IMG/VR virus record: IMGVR_UViG_3300021142_001757
Span: 1-50,325 of that record
Source: a virus
Reading direction: 5' to 3' (one strand)
Length of the DNA stretch: 50,325 nucleotides
Below are positions 13,990-23,461 of this stretch, one piece after another. The first letter of the stretch is position 1; every line of letters starts with the position of its first letter. The translations under genes were made by a program, and so were the position numbers. The notes beneath the pieces were generated by a model, which saw only the letters and a program-made list of their open reading frames with translations, was not told the DNA's origin and ran no database searches.

Positions 13990-15189
13990 ATGTCACAAGA
14001 ACTATTAGAAGGCCGTTGGGACGAAACCAAGTCAGCCCTGTTGGAAGGTCTAAGCGGTAATCGTCGTACAACAATGAGCATGGTGCTCGAAAATACTCGT
14101 AAGTATTTGGCAGAAAACGCAACAGCAGGTGGTACTGCTGCTGGTAACGTAGCAACACTTAACCGTGTTATCCTACCTGTTATCCGTCGTGTTATGCCAA
14201 CAGTTATCGCCAACGAAATCGTTGGTGTTCAACCAATGACTGGTCCAGTCGCACAAATTCACACTCTACGTGTTCGTTATGCAGACCAGTTCACAAGCAA
14301 TGGTACAGGTCAATTCGGAACTGGTGCAAACATCAATGACGAAGCACTTTCACCATTTAAGATTGCTTCTGGTTATTCAGGTGCTCCTTCTGGCGTTAAC
14401 AGCCCAGACGGTCGTGCTGGTCTAACTGCTGCACTCGAAGGTACACCAGGTCGTCGTTTGAACGTCCAGATTCTAAAGCAACCAGTTGAAGCTAAGACCC
14501 GTAAGCTTAGCGCACGTTGGACTTTTGAAGCTGCTCAAGACGCTCAAGCAATGCATGGTCTTGACATTGAAGCAGAAATTATGGCTGCTCTTGCTCAAGA
14601 AATCACTGCTGAAATCGATCAAGAAATCCTTTACAGCCTACGTTCATTAGCTGCAAGTGAATTTACTTTCAACCAAGCTACTGTAAGTGGTACTGCAACA
14701 TTCGTTGGTGACGAACATGCTGCTCTAGCAGTTCTAATCAATCGTGCTGCTAACCTAATTGCACAACGTACTCGTCGTGGTGCAGGTAACTGGGCAGTTG
14801 TTTCAAGTGCTGCATTGACTGTTCTACAGTCTGCAACTACTTCAGCATTTGCTCGTACTACTGAAGGCGCTTTCGAAGCACCAACTAACACTAAGTTCGT
14901 TGGTACTCTAAACGGCGCAATGCGTATCTATGTTGACAGCTATGCAACTGACACTATTCCAGTTCTAGTTGGTTACAAAGGTACAAGTGAAGCAGACGCC
15001 GCAGCGTTCTATTGCCCATACATCCCTCTAATGTCATCTGGTGTGATCCTTGATCCATCAACATTCGAACCAGTTGTTGGCTTTATGACTCGTTATGGTT
15101 ACATCGAACTTACTAACGTAGCATCCAGCTTCGGTAACGCCGCTGACTACCTAAGTGAAATCGCTGTAAGCAACCTTTCATTCCAGTAA
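13990..15189 (+). CDS. 23: Major capsid protein (T4 gp23 family)
   Basis: A 399-aa protein with typical marine T4-like gp23 sequence: TRKYLAEN near the N-terminus, then NRVILPVIRRVMPTVIANE, VGVQPMTGPVAQIHTLRVRY, KLSARWTFEAAQDAQAMHG, and late FYCPYIPLMSSGVILDP-TFEP and GFMTRYG. HK97 fold expected. LAE at residues 40-42 is a good gp21 cleavage site, giving a propeptide of about 42 residues against 65 in T4. The codon choice (many CGT, AAC, GGT) fits high expression. GGAG precedes the ATG; a strong terminator follows. T4 gp23 is 521 aa, so the shorter form lacks part of the insertion domain. Confidence 0.96.
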   Translation: MSQELLEGRWDETKSALLEGLSGNRRTTMSMVLENTRKYLAENATAGGTAAGNVATLNRVILPVIRRVMPTVIANEIVGVQPMTGPVAQIHTLRVRYADQFTSNGTGQFGTGANINDEALSPFKIASGYSGAPSGVNSPDGRAGLTAALEGTPGRRLNVQILKQPVEAKTRKLSARWTFEAAQDAQAMHGLDIEAEIMAALAQEITAEIDQEILYSLRSLAASEFTFNQATVSGTATFVGDEHAALAVLINRAANLIAQRTRRGAGNWAVVSSAALTVLQSATTSAFARTTEGAFEAPTNTKFVGTLNGAMRIYVDSYATDTIPVLVGYKGTSEADAAAFYCPYIPLMSSGVILDPSTFEPVVGFMTRYGYIELTNVASSFGNAADYLSEIAVSNLSFQ

Positions 15190-15212
15190 TACTGAGTTTG
15201 ATTCTAACAAAG

Positions 15213-15239
15213 AAAAAGCCCCTGAAAAGGGGCTTTTTT
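15213..15239 (+). terminator. Intrinsic terminator after gp23
   Basis: AAAAAGCCCC, loop TGAA, AGGGGCTTTTTT: a GC-rich stem with A-tract before and U-tract after, so it can act in both directions, ending the head operon and also the antisense DUF1127 gene. Confidence 0.9.
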
Positions 15240-15268
15240 ATTGCTTAATTTTTTTTTAATAAAAAAAA

Positions 15269-15430
15269 TTAGCGAATTACTTGCATTGCTGCAACATGTG
15301 GAATATCACATCGTGAAATTCCAATATCAGCAAGATCACGATTAGTTAGATTGCTTAGTTCAATAACAGTACGACGATAACGGTTATATTTTGCTATCTT
15401 TGTTGCTATGCTTTTTACAAGGGTCTTCAT
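15269..15430 (-). CDS. DUF1127 (YjiS-like) small protein
   Basis: A 53-aa gene read on the minus strand from ATG 15430 to TAA 15269, with GGAG seven bases before the start. The protein is basic in the N-terminal half (KSIATKIAKYNRYRR) and then carries the DUF1127 signature ELSNLTNRDLADIGISRCDI, as in E. coli YjiS and many alphaproteobacterial proteins, ending with a short HVAAM helix. In alphaproteobacteria, Arg-rich DUF1127 proteins have been linked to RNA turnover and nutrient stress. The gene lies alone, opposite to the head and fibre operons, and shares the bidirectional-looking terminator after gp23. Its presence in a phage suggests capture from a proteobacterial host and a role in host RNA or stress control, which is inference. 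Confidence 0.85.
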   Translation of the reverse strand: MKTLVKSIATKIAKYNRYRRTVIELSNLTNRDLADIGISRCDIPHVAAMQVIR

Positions 15431-15555
15431 TATATTTCTCCATGAGGTATGTTCTTTTATATCACCTATTTATATGCACTGCAACATAAATCTAACTGCG
15501 TTATAAACTACCCTGATATGCATCATTGGCATGGGTAAACAATCATTCATTTTAT

Positions 15556-15563
15556 GGTAAATA
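15556..15563 (+). promoter_or_regulatory. Possible late promoter box GGTAAATA
   Basis: TAAATA core 21 bases before ATG 15584, in the 150-base gap between the DUF1127 start and the fibre gene; nothing else was recognised in that gap. Confidence 0.35.
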
Positions 15564-15583
15564 TAAGATAATAGGATATAAGC

Positions 15584-18500
15584 ATGGCACTGCGTCGTTA
15601 TTTTGGTAAAATCAGCCCATTATTAATTAACCAATTAGTTGGACATGAGGGTGAGTTCGTCATTGACGAAAGCACAAATAATCTGTATATCATGGATGGC
15701 AACACGGCTGGTGGTCATCAAGTAAACCTTGCCAATCTTAACATTGTTAAAGGAAATGTTTATAACAATGTTATTCCTATATCCACCGATTACTATAGTT
15801 TAGGTAATGTAAATTATGCTTGGAATAGTTTATATCTTAATGATTCTCTTTATTTTAACAATACTGGTTATATAAATCAAACTGAAAATACGCTTAGTAT
15901 TATTGCAAATAATAGCACACAATATAGTAGTTTAGTTTTACAAGATGATATTGATTCTTTATTATTTGGCAATAACAGTGTTTGGCTAGTATCTGGCAAT
16001 GGTCCAGAATACTTAAGTGTATATTGGCAATTTAATCCATATGGAGTGCTTGTATTTCCTGATGGAACAGAGCAACCTACTGCATTTAGCAATGCTAATG
16101 TTTCAACACTTAACAATCTTGCATCTAATACTGCGCTCATACCAGGTTTAGTTACTAACGCTGCTTATCAAGCAACACAATTGAATAATTTAAATGCAGA
16201 AGTTGTAAATCTTGCTAATGAAGTAAACAGTATTGTTGTCGGGACTGCGTTTGCAAATGCAGCACAAATTAATGCTGCAAATAGTAACATTAACACACTA
16301 ACTATCAATGCTTCTATTCAAGCAAGTTATATCAATACACTTAATAGTGAAATGTCAGCTACTCAATCACAGATTGCTGTGCTACAAAGTAACGCATCGA
16401 CACAAGAAACTGAAATTTCTCTTTTAAATGCTAACTTGCTTGCTGCAAATGGCGAAATATCAATTCTTCAAGCAAATGTCAACACATTAAATGAAGAAGT
16501 AATTGCTATTTTGGGTGGTGGCGGTGCAAGCACATTTCCTAATTTAACAGTTACCAATAACATTTATACTAGTAATCTATCTGCAAACAATAATGTTATA
16601 GTTAGTAATACTATTGTATTTTCAAATACATTAACTGCTTTAAATGCTAGAAATAACACATTATTTGTTAATAATTCTAATCTATCAGTAGATGGAAATA
16701 TTATTTCTGGAAATCATGAAACTTCAGGTTCTTACTATGTTAACAGTGTACCAGGAAATGGAACTGGTTATCTTTTTACTAACGGATTTTATGGGGTATC
16801 TGGTTTAACTTCTGTTAATCTTGGCAATAGTGTAAATGGTTTAAGTTTGGTTGCAAATGGTAATCCAATATTAACTGGCTACTCTAATGGTATTAGTTAT
16901 ATTGGTGGAACATTGACCACAATGTATAGCAATTTATTTGTTAGTGGTAGCACCGTCACTCTGCCAAATTATACTGAAATTGGTTTGTTGCCATCTTTCT
17001 CTCCATCAAATGCAAAATTAACCTATGTTGACAATGTAAACAATTATACACAATTCTTATTACAAAACAAAAACAGCGGAAGCAATGCTAGTGGTGACGT
17101 AGTTATCACCGCTGATGATGGCTCTGATAGCACTCATTATATTGATATGGGTATCAATAGCAGCACATTCAGCGGCGGCGGTGGACTTGATGGACCAAAT
17201 GATGGTTATTTACTGGTAGAAGGTGGCAAACTTGTCATTATGACAATTGACCAACCAAACGATATTGTGTTTGCTATTGGTGGCGATGCTACGAGCAATG
17301 AAATTGGTCGTTGGAAGGCAAGCAATGGTCTTGTTGTAACTGGAAATATTACTACAAGCGGCAATGTTACTATCGGTGGCAGTCTAAATGTAGTTGGGAA
17401 TATTACTACATCACATTATGAAACTATATCACTAACTGAATATGCTAACAATATTACCGCAAGTGGTAATATTACTACTGCTGGTAATGTTAGTGCGACC
17501 TATTATACAGGTAATGGTTATTATCTTACTGGGTTGCCTGCAACTTATGGAAATACTCAAGTTGCTGCCTATCTTAATAATGGTATTGCAACTGATATCA
17601 ATATAACTGGTAATATCTCACCAACCGCAAATGCTGTTTATAGTTTAGGAACTCTTACAAATCAATGGAAGAGTTTGTATGTAAGCAATAATACAATTTA
17701 CATTGCTGGAACTGCGGTGCAAGTTGCAAATGGATCACTCATAGTTGGTGGAAATGCAGTTAGCAGTGGTTCAACATATAGTAATTCTAATGTTTCTGCA
17801 TACTATGTTGCTAACACTGTTACCGCAAGTAATATTCAAATCTTAAACAATGGTAATATTAGATTGCCAACTGGTGCAACTATAAACGATAGTTATGGTG
17901 CTGGTTATCTTGTTCTTTCTCCTAACACTGCTGCAAATGCTCTTGCTGGTGTTATGATTGGTGGTAGCGGATATCTAATATCACCAAATGGATCAAGAAA
18001 TGCTGTTCTAAACTATAACTCTATTAGTGGACAATTTGGTATCTACCAAGTTGCTGTTTATGGCAATCAGCAAAACGCAATAGTTAATTCTGGTTCAAAC
18101 AATTTTGGTAATATTGGTGGAATTAGTTCATTCTTTGGTAATCTATTTGTAGCTAATATCTATTCACAAGGATATCTGTATCCAAATGGAACATCAATCC
18201 TTTCTGGTATTGGTGGAACATACAGCAACAGTAACGTTGCAGCATATCTTCCAACATACAACGGAAACATTGGTAATATTACAACTGGAAATCATACTCC
18301 ACTTGCTAATATTGCATATAATCTTGGTAATAGCACACTTTATTGGGCAAATGTCTATGCCAACAACTTTAATGCTGCCACCCAAATTGCTACGCCAAAG
18401 ATTCAGTTTACTGTTGGTGGCTCGCAAATTCTTGAAGATAACCCACTTGATTTAGCAATTATTGGACCATATCAAGTAAGCATTAAAGGCAATGGAACAC

Positions 18501-20278
18501 AACAATATACATTCGGCAATGACGGTAGTTTTGCTGGTCCTGGTGGATATATTGCTTGGGCAAACGGTGCAATTGGCGGCAATGTTATTGCAACTGGTAT
18601 CTATTGGTCAAACGGTGTAGCATTTAGTAGCGGTGGTGGTGGAAATTATGGCAATACACAAGTTGCTGCATACTTACCAACTTATGCTGGTAACGTTAAT
18701 GCTAATTTCTATTTTGGTAATGGTTATTATCTATCAGGTATTACAAGTGGTGGTTCTTCATATAGTAACACCAACGTTGCTGCTTATTTGGTAACTTATA
18801 ACGGTAATATTTCTGCTGGTAATCTTTCACTGACAAGTGGAGCAAGCGGCAATATAACTGGAACTGGTTATGTAGTTGCTGGTAATATGGTAGCAAATAC
18901 AGGCGTGTATGGCAATAGTTACTATTGGTTCAACAACAACGCACCATTGGCAACCACTATTACTGGAACATTTGCTAATGCTAACGTGGCAGGTTATCTA
19001 CCAACTTATACGGGCAACGTTGGTGCTGGTAATATTATTCTAACGAATCTTGGAAATATTATAGCAGCTACTAATTCTAATCTATCAATACGCACTTACG
19101 GTGTATATAACATCCTTACACTGACTAATATTGCTGGCGGATATAACAGTCCTCCTTATACTAACCAGTCCCTAACAGGTGGTAGCGGCACTGGAATGCT
19201 CGCATCGTATAGTTCAGTTGGCGGTTATATCTCAACTATTACGGTAACTAATGCTGGAACTGGTTATAAAAATGGTGATGTTCTAACGGTACCAGGTGGT
19301 CTTGGTTCTACTGTTACTTTAAGTAATTATAATCCCAACGTTCTTGCAAGTAAAGCATACTACTGGCAATTTAGCCAATATGATGGTAACGTAACTGTTC
19401 CAGGCAATATCATTATGCCAAGTAATAGTTATGTGTTGGGTGACTTTACTAATTCTAACGTTGCTTATAGAACATTCTTCCAAACTACAACAGCTAATGC
19501 TACTACTGGTATCTATGCTGTGCCGAGTGGCACTGGAACTGGTGCAAGTTGGCAAGCAGTTGCTAATAGTAACCCAAATAATGCAAGCAAAATTTTTATG
19601 GCTACTAACAGCAACGTTGATGTTCAGTTAGGTAGTGGTATCAATGGAAGCGGAACTTATCTGCCATTAAGTTTCTATAATAACAATGCTGCACAGATGG
19701 TAATCTATCCAAATGGCAACGTTTATATGAGCAATGCTAACCCAATTACAACAAGTGGCAATGTCAATGTTGGCAACCTTGTTTCAACGGGCAATGTTAC
19801 TGCAAGTTATTTGATAACAACTGGTTCTTATGGAAATATCAGCGGTGCTAATGTTATTACTGCTAATACATTTATTGGAACAAATGCTACAATCAGTGGT
19901 AATCTTTATAGTCCAAGTCAAACTGGTAAGAGTGCTGCACTTGTTGCACAAAATACATCAGTTACTATGGACAACATTAAAGTTCAATGGCTAAACAATG
20001 GTAGTAGTAACGCCAACCAACTACAACTTGGTAGTTTAAGTGGCACACCGAGTGCTCTTTACACTTATATGTTCCAAAGTGGTTTAGGCGGCGGCACAAC
20101 TGGATATAGTGGCAGTTTATCATTAAGCACAACTTATTCTAATATAGGTAGCACAAGTGGAACTGCTGGTGATATGTATATGGTCACTACAACCGTTGGA
20201 ACTAATGCTTATCGTATTAGTGCAATAACTGGTTCTGGTTATAGTAATAACTTAATTAGTATTGAGAGATTGATTTAA
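15584..20278 (+). CDS. Giant tail-fibre protein with coiled coil and NVAAYLPTY repeats
   Basis: A 1564-aa protein rich in Asn, Gly, Ser, Thr and Tyr. The N-terminus (ALRRYFGKISPLLINQLVGH..GEFVIDESTNNLYIMDG) looks like a virion-attachment domain found in phage fibres. Residues about 170-305 form a predicted trimeric coiled coil with regular L/N/A heptads, followed by GGG. Then come beta-rich repeats: a GINSS..NDGYLLVEGG module (about 486-590), and at least six variants of the motif (S/G)N(S/T)NVAAYLPTYxGN separated by TGN/AGN strands, suggesting a triple beta-helix shaft. The stop overlaps the next ATG (TAATG). It is probably a long or side tail fibre. It ends in GSGYSNNLISIERLI without a recognised chaperone domain. 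Confidence 0.75.
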   Translation: MALRRYFGKISPLLINQLVGHEGEFVIDESTNNLYIMDGNTAGGHQVNLANLNIVKGNVYNNVIPISTDYYSLGNVNYAWNSLYLNDSLYFNNTGYINQTENTLSIIANNSTQYSSLVLQDDIDSLLFGNNSVWLVSGNGPEYLSVYWQFNPYGVLVFPDGTEQPTAFSNANVSTLNNLASNTALIPGLVTNAAYQATQLNNLNAEVVNLANEVNSIVVGTAFANAAQINAANSNINTLTINASIQASYINTLNSEMSATQSQIAVLQSNASTQETEISLLNANLLAANGEISILQANVNTLNEEVIAILGGGGASTFPNLTVTNNIYTSNLSANNNVIVSNTIVFSNTLTALNARNNTLFVNNSNLSVDGNIISGNHETSGSYYVNSVPGNGTGYLFTNGFYGVSGLTSVNLGNSVNGLSLVANGNPILTGYSNGISYIGGTLTTMYSNLFVSGSTVTLPNYTEIGLLPSFSPSNAKLTYVDNVNNYTQFLLQNKNSGSNASGDVVITADDGSDSTHYIDMGINSSTFSGGGGLDGPNDGYLLVEGGKLVIMTIDQPNDIVFAIGGDATSNEIGRWKASNGLVVTGNITTSGNVTIGGSLNVVGNITTSHYETISLTEYANNITASGNITTAGNVSATYYTGNGYYLTGLPATYGNTQVAAYLNNGIATDINITGNISPTANAVYSLGTLTNQWKSLYVSNNTIYIAGTAVQVANGSLIVGGNAVSSGSTYSNSNVSAYYVANTVTASNIQILNNGNIRLPTGATINDSYGAGYLVLSPNTAANALAGVMIGGSGYLISPNGSRNAVLNYNSISGQFGIYQVAVYGNQQNAIVNSGSNNFGNIGGISSFFGNLFVANIYSQGYLYPNGTSILSGIGGTYSNSNVAAYLPTYNGNIGNITTGNHTPLANIAYNLGNSTLYWANVYANNFNAATQIATPKIQFTVGGSQILEDNPLDLAIIGPYQVSIKGNGTQQYTFGNDGSFAGPGGYIAWANGAIGGNVIATGIYWSNGVAFSSGGGGNYGNTQVAAYLPTYAGNVNANFYFGNGYYLSGITSGGSSYSNTNVAAYLVTYNGNISAGNLSLTSGASGNITGTGYVVAGNMVANTGVYGNSYYWFNNNAPLATTITGTFANANVAGYLPTYTGNVGAGNIILTNLGNIIAATNSNLSIRTYGVYNILTLTNIAGGYNSPPYTNQSLTGGSGTGMLASYSSVGGYISTITVTNAGTGYKNGDVLTVPGGLGSTVTLSNYNPNVLASKAYYWQFSQYDGNVTVPGNIIMPSNSYVLGDFTNSNVAYRTFFQTTTANATTGIYAVPSGTGTGASWQAVANSNPNNASKIFMATNSNVDVQLGSGINGSGTYLPLSFYNNNAAQMVIYPNGNVYMSNANPITTSGNVNVGNLVSTGNVTASYLITTGSYGNISGANVITANTFIGTNATISGNLYSPSQTGKSAALVAQNTSVTMDNIKVQWLNNGSSNANQLQLGSLSGTPSALYTYMFQSGLGGGTTGYSGSLSLSTTYSNIGSTSGTAGDMYMVTTTVGTNAYRISAITGSGYSNNLISIERLI

Positions 20279-21009
20279 TGTCACTTATAGTTGGACCTGG
20301 TATTACGATTGAGGGTGGTATATCCGTTGCCCCAAGTCTTCCATTCACGGGTATAGTTGGCAGTTTACTATTTGCTGGTGGCAGCACAAGTCACGGTGGT
20401 TCTTATTTAAGTTTGGTGCCAGGTATTACTATTGGTGGCGGTGCGTATTGTATAGAAGGTTGGTTTAGATTACCTAACTTTACAAGTGCATATGGTATAA
20501 TGGGTGCTAATGCTGATTATGGTTTGAGTTTATTCGTTACCAATTCAACAAATATTTCAACAGATAGCTATGGTGGACGAGGAGCATATTCTTATACTGT
20601 GCCTACCATGAGTATCAATACTTGGTATTATTTTGCTCTTACCAGAAATAGTAGTAACAAAGAAACACTATTTTTAGGAAGCACACCTGGCGGAACTGCT
20701 ACAAGAAGCAGCACTGGTTTGAATACAAATAACTTAAATTATAATGCTTCTGGTAATACTACTAACGATATAGCAACATATTATGGTCAAGAATGGCCAG
20801 GTTATCTTACTAATATTCGTGTTGTAAATGGTTCAACACCATATGATCCTAATTTAACAAGTATAACTGTTCCTAATTCAGCACTTACTGCTATTACAAA
20901 TACACAATACTTGATGCTTGGTGATACTATTACTGGTGATGCAAGCGGTGTTCAAACTGTTACATCTCACGGAACTGTATCACAAAGTTCATCACAAAAA
21001 CCGTTTTAA
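20278..21009 (+). CDS. LamG/concanavalin-A-like adhesin (1)
   Basis: A 243-aa protein starting in the stop of the giant fibre gene. The middle shows a LamG_3-type jelly roll: YCIEGWFRLPNF, NTWYYFALTRNSSNKE, and GYLTNIRVVNGSTPYDP, the usual order in phage LamG domains that bind glycans. The N-terminus has a short SLIVGPGITIEGG segment of a type shared with the next two genes. It is probably a carbohydrate-binding decoration or tip of the fibre encoded upstream. No enzymatic residues were seen. Confidence 0.72.
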   Translation: MSLIVGPGITIEGGISVAPSLPFTGIVGSLLFAGGSTSHGGSYLSLVPGITIGGGAYCIEGWFRLPNFTSAYGIMGANADYGLSLFVTNSTNISTDSYGGRGAYSYTVPTMSINTWYYFALTRNSSNKETLFLGSTPGGTATRSSTGLNTNNLNYNASGNTTNDIATYYGQEWPGYLTNIRVVNGSTPYDPNLTSITVPNSALTAITNTQYLMLGDTITGDASGVQTVTSHGTVSQSSSQKPF

Positions 21010-21018
21010 GGATTACTA

Positions 21019-21768
21019 ATGGCATTTACTATACCAAGTGGATTTAATGTTAGCGGCAATTGGAATATTAATAGTTATGATGCTATCATAAACGATAGTT
21101 TGCTGTATAACCTTGATATGCAAAACTATTCAGCATCGGCAAATACTTGGGTTGACAGCAAAAATAGTTATACATTTACTTTTTATAATGGTGTTGGTAC
21201 TGCCAATGTTGCTATACCAAGTGTAACTGGTGTAGGAACTAACCAATCATATTTTACAACTGCTGGCAATGTTTGGGCAAAAGCACCGAGTGCTATAATG
21301 AATGGCTCCGTTAGTTATAGTAAAGGCGCAGTTATTCGTGGTCATAATACTATTGCTGCTCCATTTGGAGCAGGTTATCTACAATGTAGTCAAGAAGCGA
21401 GAGACACAACTTGGTTTAACAATGGTCAAAATATTTTCTGTGCTGGTAACCATACCTCTTCTGGTTATACTGATGTGGCTCAAAATGTTGGAACAGTAGC
21501 ATTAAACACTTGGTATTATGTAAGTACAACATTTGATACAGGACTTGGATGGAAAATATATGTAAATGGTGTGCTAGTTGGTGCAAGTGCTACACTTAAT
21601 GTTGGGCAAAATCCTACTACTCCTGTCATTGCTGCTACACAAACATCACCAGGTTTTATAGGTGATATAGCAGCAGCGCATTGTTATACAAGAGCACTTA
21701 CACAATTAGAACATTATCAAAACGCAAGTTATTGGCTAACCAGATATAACGGCTCTACACCAGCATAA
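21019..21768 (+). CDS. LamG-like adhesin (2)
   Basis: A 249-aa protein with the N-terminal pattern FTIPSGFNVSGNWNINSYD, then LLYNLDMQNYSAS.NTWVDS, and a LamG-type second half: LNTWYYVSTTFDTGLGWKIY, VNGVLVG, GFIGDIAAAHCYTRALTQLE. It is a paralogue of the next gene (same LDMQNY, NTWYY, YTRAL landmarks and RYNGSTP end). It follows the first LamG gene after a TTTTAAGGATTACTA spacer, in one transcription unit with the giant fibre. The probable role is glycan binding on the host surface or virion decoration. Confidence 0.72.
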   Translation: MAFTIPSGFNVSGNWNINSYDAIINDSLLYNLDMQNYSASANTWVDSKNSYTFTFYNGVGTANVAIPSVTGVGTNQSYFTTAGNVWAKAPSAIMNGSVSYSKGAVIRGHNTIAAPFGAGYLQCSQEARDTTWFNNGQNIFCAGNHTSSGYTDVAQNVGTVALNTWYYVSTTFDTGLGWKIYVNGVLVGASATLNVGQNPTTPVIAATQTSPGFIGDIAAAHCYTRALTQLEHYQNASYWLTRYNGSTPA

Positions 21769-21777
21769 GGAATTATA

Positions 21778-22488
21778 GTGGTAGCATTTGTCATAGGCAG
21801 CGGTTATACTATTGGAAGTGGATGGTCAATAACATCTTATGGTTTAATAACCAATGGATTATTGTTTAATCTTGATATGCAAAATTATACAAGTGGCACT
21901 ACTTGGCTTGATACCAGCGGAAACAATAATAATTTTACATTTTCTTCAACGCCTACTGTGACTAACTTAGGAACTACAAATTCTTATTTTACTTCTGGTA
22001 GTGTGTATGCTACGGCAACTGGTGGTGCAATATTTGGTGCTGTTGCAAATTATAGTAAAGGCATTGTTGTTCGTGGCAATGGATCAAGTTTTGGAACAGG
22101 CAATCTTATAAGCAGTACTGGCAACGAAGCGTGGTATTTTAATGGTGGCAATGCTTTATATGGCGGAAATAACAATGGTGACGGTGTTAATACATCATAT
22201 CAAACCAGTGGAACCGAAGCATATAATGTGTGGTATTATCTTAGTATGACATTTATTACTGGAACAGGATGGCAATTTTATGTCAATGGTAGTCCTGTTA
22301 CTACATTTAGTGCTTCAACTGTTGGAAAATTAGCAAGCACTCCGCAAATTGGAGCATTTGCTAGTGGTTATAACTTTGCAGGTAGCATAGCAGTAGCACA
22401 CGTTTATACTCGTGCACTGAGTGCAGCAGAACATTTGTCAAATTATAACTATTATGTCACAAGATATAGTGGTTCTACGCCTACTTAA
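21778..22488 (+). CDS. LamG-like adhesin (3), GTG start
   Basis: A 236-aa protein that begins with GTG at 21778 after AAGGAATTATA; no ATG fits the N-terminus conserved with the previous gene. It has the same plan as the previous gene: GSGYTIGSGWSITSYG, LLFNLDMQNYTSG, VWYYLSMTFITGTGWQFY, VNGSPV, and GSIAVAHVYTRALSAAEH, ending RYSGSTPT. It is the third tandem LamG-like gene, so the cluster looks like local duplication with divergence of the loops. The weaker start codon may lower its dose relative to its sister. Confidence 0.7.
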   Translation: MVAFVIGSGYTIGSGWSITSYGLITNGLLFNLDMQNYTSGTTWLDTSGNNNNFTFSSTPTVTNLGTTNSYFTSGSVYATATGGAIFGAVANYSKGIVVRGNGSSFGTGNLISSTGNEAWYFNGGNALYGGNNNGDGVNTSYQTSGTEAYNVWYYLSMTFITGTGWQFYVNGSPVTTFSASTVGKLASTPQIGAFASGYNFAGSIAVAHVYTRALSAAEHLSNYNYYVTRYSGSTPT

Positions 22489-22496
22489 CATAAATA
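22489..22496 (+). promoter_or_regulatory. Late promoter box CATAAATA
   Basis: One mismatch from TATAAATA, overlapping the end of the third LamG-like gene. Start near 22502 gives an unusually long leader of about 64 bases before ATG 22566. Confidence 0.6.
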
Positions 22497-22565
22497 TCTG
22501 TGTCGTTTAAAGAATGCGGTTATAGCCAGCCGACTGACCTAGAACGTCATTACAGGAGAATAAAA

Positions 22566-23396
22566 ATGGCTAAGTTTAAAATTGAAAAAACAAATACAGT
22601 TAACGAATATTTTGATGCAACTAATGTGATTGGCGGAACTGGTGGTCTAGCTAGTTCACTTACCCCAACTGTTGTTGCTCCAAATGTTTATGTTCCATAC
22701 GGAACAGCAGGTGCTACGGGCAGCATCATTCGTCAAAAAGGTCGTCATAAGTTCCTGGTTGCAGATTCTACTGCAATTCAAGACGAAAACATTCGTGCAG
22801 GCAATGGTAATGCTTATATTATCACTAGTCCTGGCAATACAAATTGGGCAGCTTTTGGTGGTCCAGCATCAGCACCTACTGCTGGCGATGTCTTTACTCC
22901 ACTTGTTAGCCTTCCAAATATTACAACTAATGGCGTAGTAAATCTATTGGGCGTCTGCTTATTTCAAAATGTTCCAGCAGCAAATCTTGCAGCATATGGT
23001 TCAGGTGCAATGAGTCTTCCATTCAATACTGCAAACTTAAAGTATGCTAACCTAACTGCAACAGTTAACAATTCTACTCCAACTACTTTTGCTTATCTAA
23101 CATTTGCTGCTGCAAACGTTTCTGGTGTTACAACACCTACAACTGGTAGCTTCATTACTGGAACTGGTTTAAGTGGTAACGTAACTATTGCAACTATTTC
23201 AACCGCTGGTGGTTTATCAAATGCTAACGTATCATTCGGTAGCCAAACTGTAAGCAATGTAACAAATACTAGCATGAATACTACTCTATTTGCTCGTAGA
23301 CTTTCAAACAAGTTTGTGTTTGATTTCAGTCTAAACAAGTATACATGGTCATTCAATGCTCCAACTGCTACTACTGTTCAGCTTCAAGGCGCATAA
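22566..23396 (+). CDS. Virion structural protein, monocistronic unit
   Basis: A 276-aa protein. ATG 22566 is chosen because ACAGGAGAATAAAA precedes it; an upstream in-frame ATG at 22500 coincides with the predicted transcription start and has no ribosome site. The N-terminal AKFKIEKTNTVNEYFDATN and the IRQKGRHKFLVADST stretch resemble uncharacterised structural proteins of marine phages; the middle has TGTGLSGN-type beta repeats; the C-terminus ends RRLSNKFVFDFSLNKYTWSF. The gene has its own late promoter and a strong terminator, and capsid-like codon choice, so it is probably abundant in the virion. Head decoration or a fibre shaft are possible; I cannot decide. Confidence 0.6.
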   Translation: MAKFKIEKTNTVNEYFDATNVIGGTGGLASSLTPTVVAPNVYVPYGTAGATGSIIRQKGRHKFLVADSTAIQDENIRAGNGNAYIITSPGNTNWAAFGGPASAPTAGDVFTPLVSLPNITTNGVVNLLGVCLFQNVPAANLAAYGSGAMSLPFNTANLKYANLTATVNNSTPTTFAYLTFAAANVSGVTTPTTGSFITGTGLSGNVTIATISTAGGLSNANVSFGSQTVSNVTNTSMNTTLFARRLSNKFVFDFSLNKYTWSFNAPTATTVQLQGA

Positions 23397-23418
23397 GTTA
23401 ATAAAGATACTGACTACA

Positions 23419-23447
23419 ATAGCAGCCTTCGGGCTGCTATTTTTTTA
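23419..23447 (+). terminator. Intrinsic terminator with UUCG loop
   Basis: ATAGCAGCC, TTCG tetraloop region, GGCTGCTAT then TTTTTTT: a textbook rho-independent terminator closing the 22566-23396 unit. Confidence 0.92.
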
Positions 23448-23461
23448 TATAATGCCCTTCG

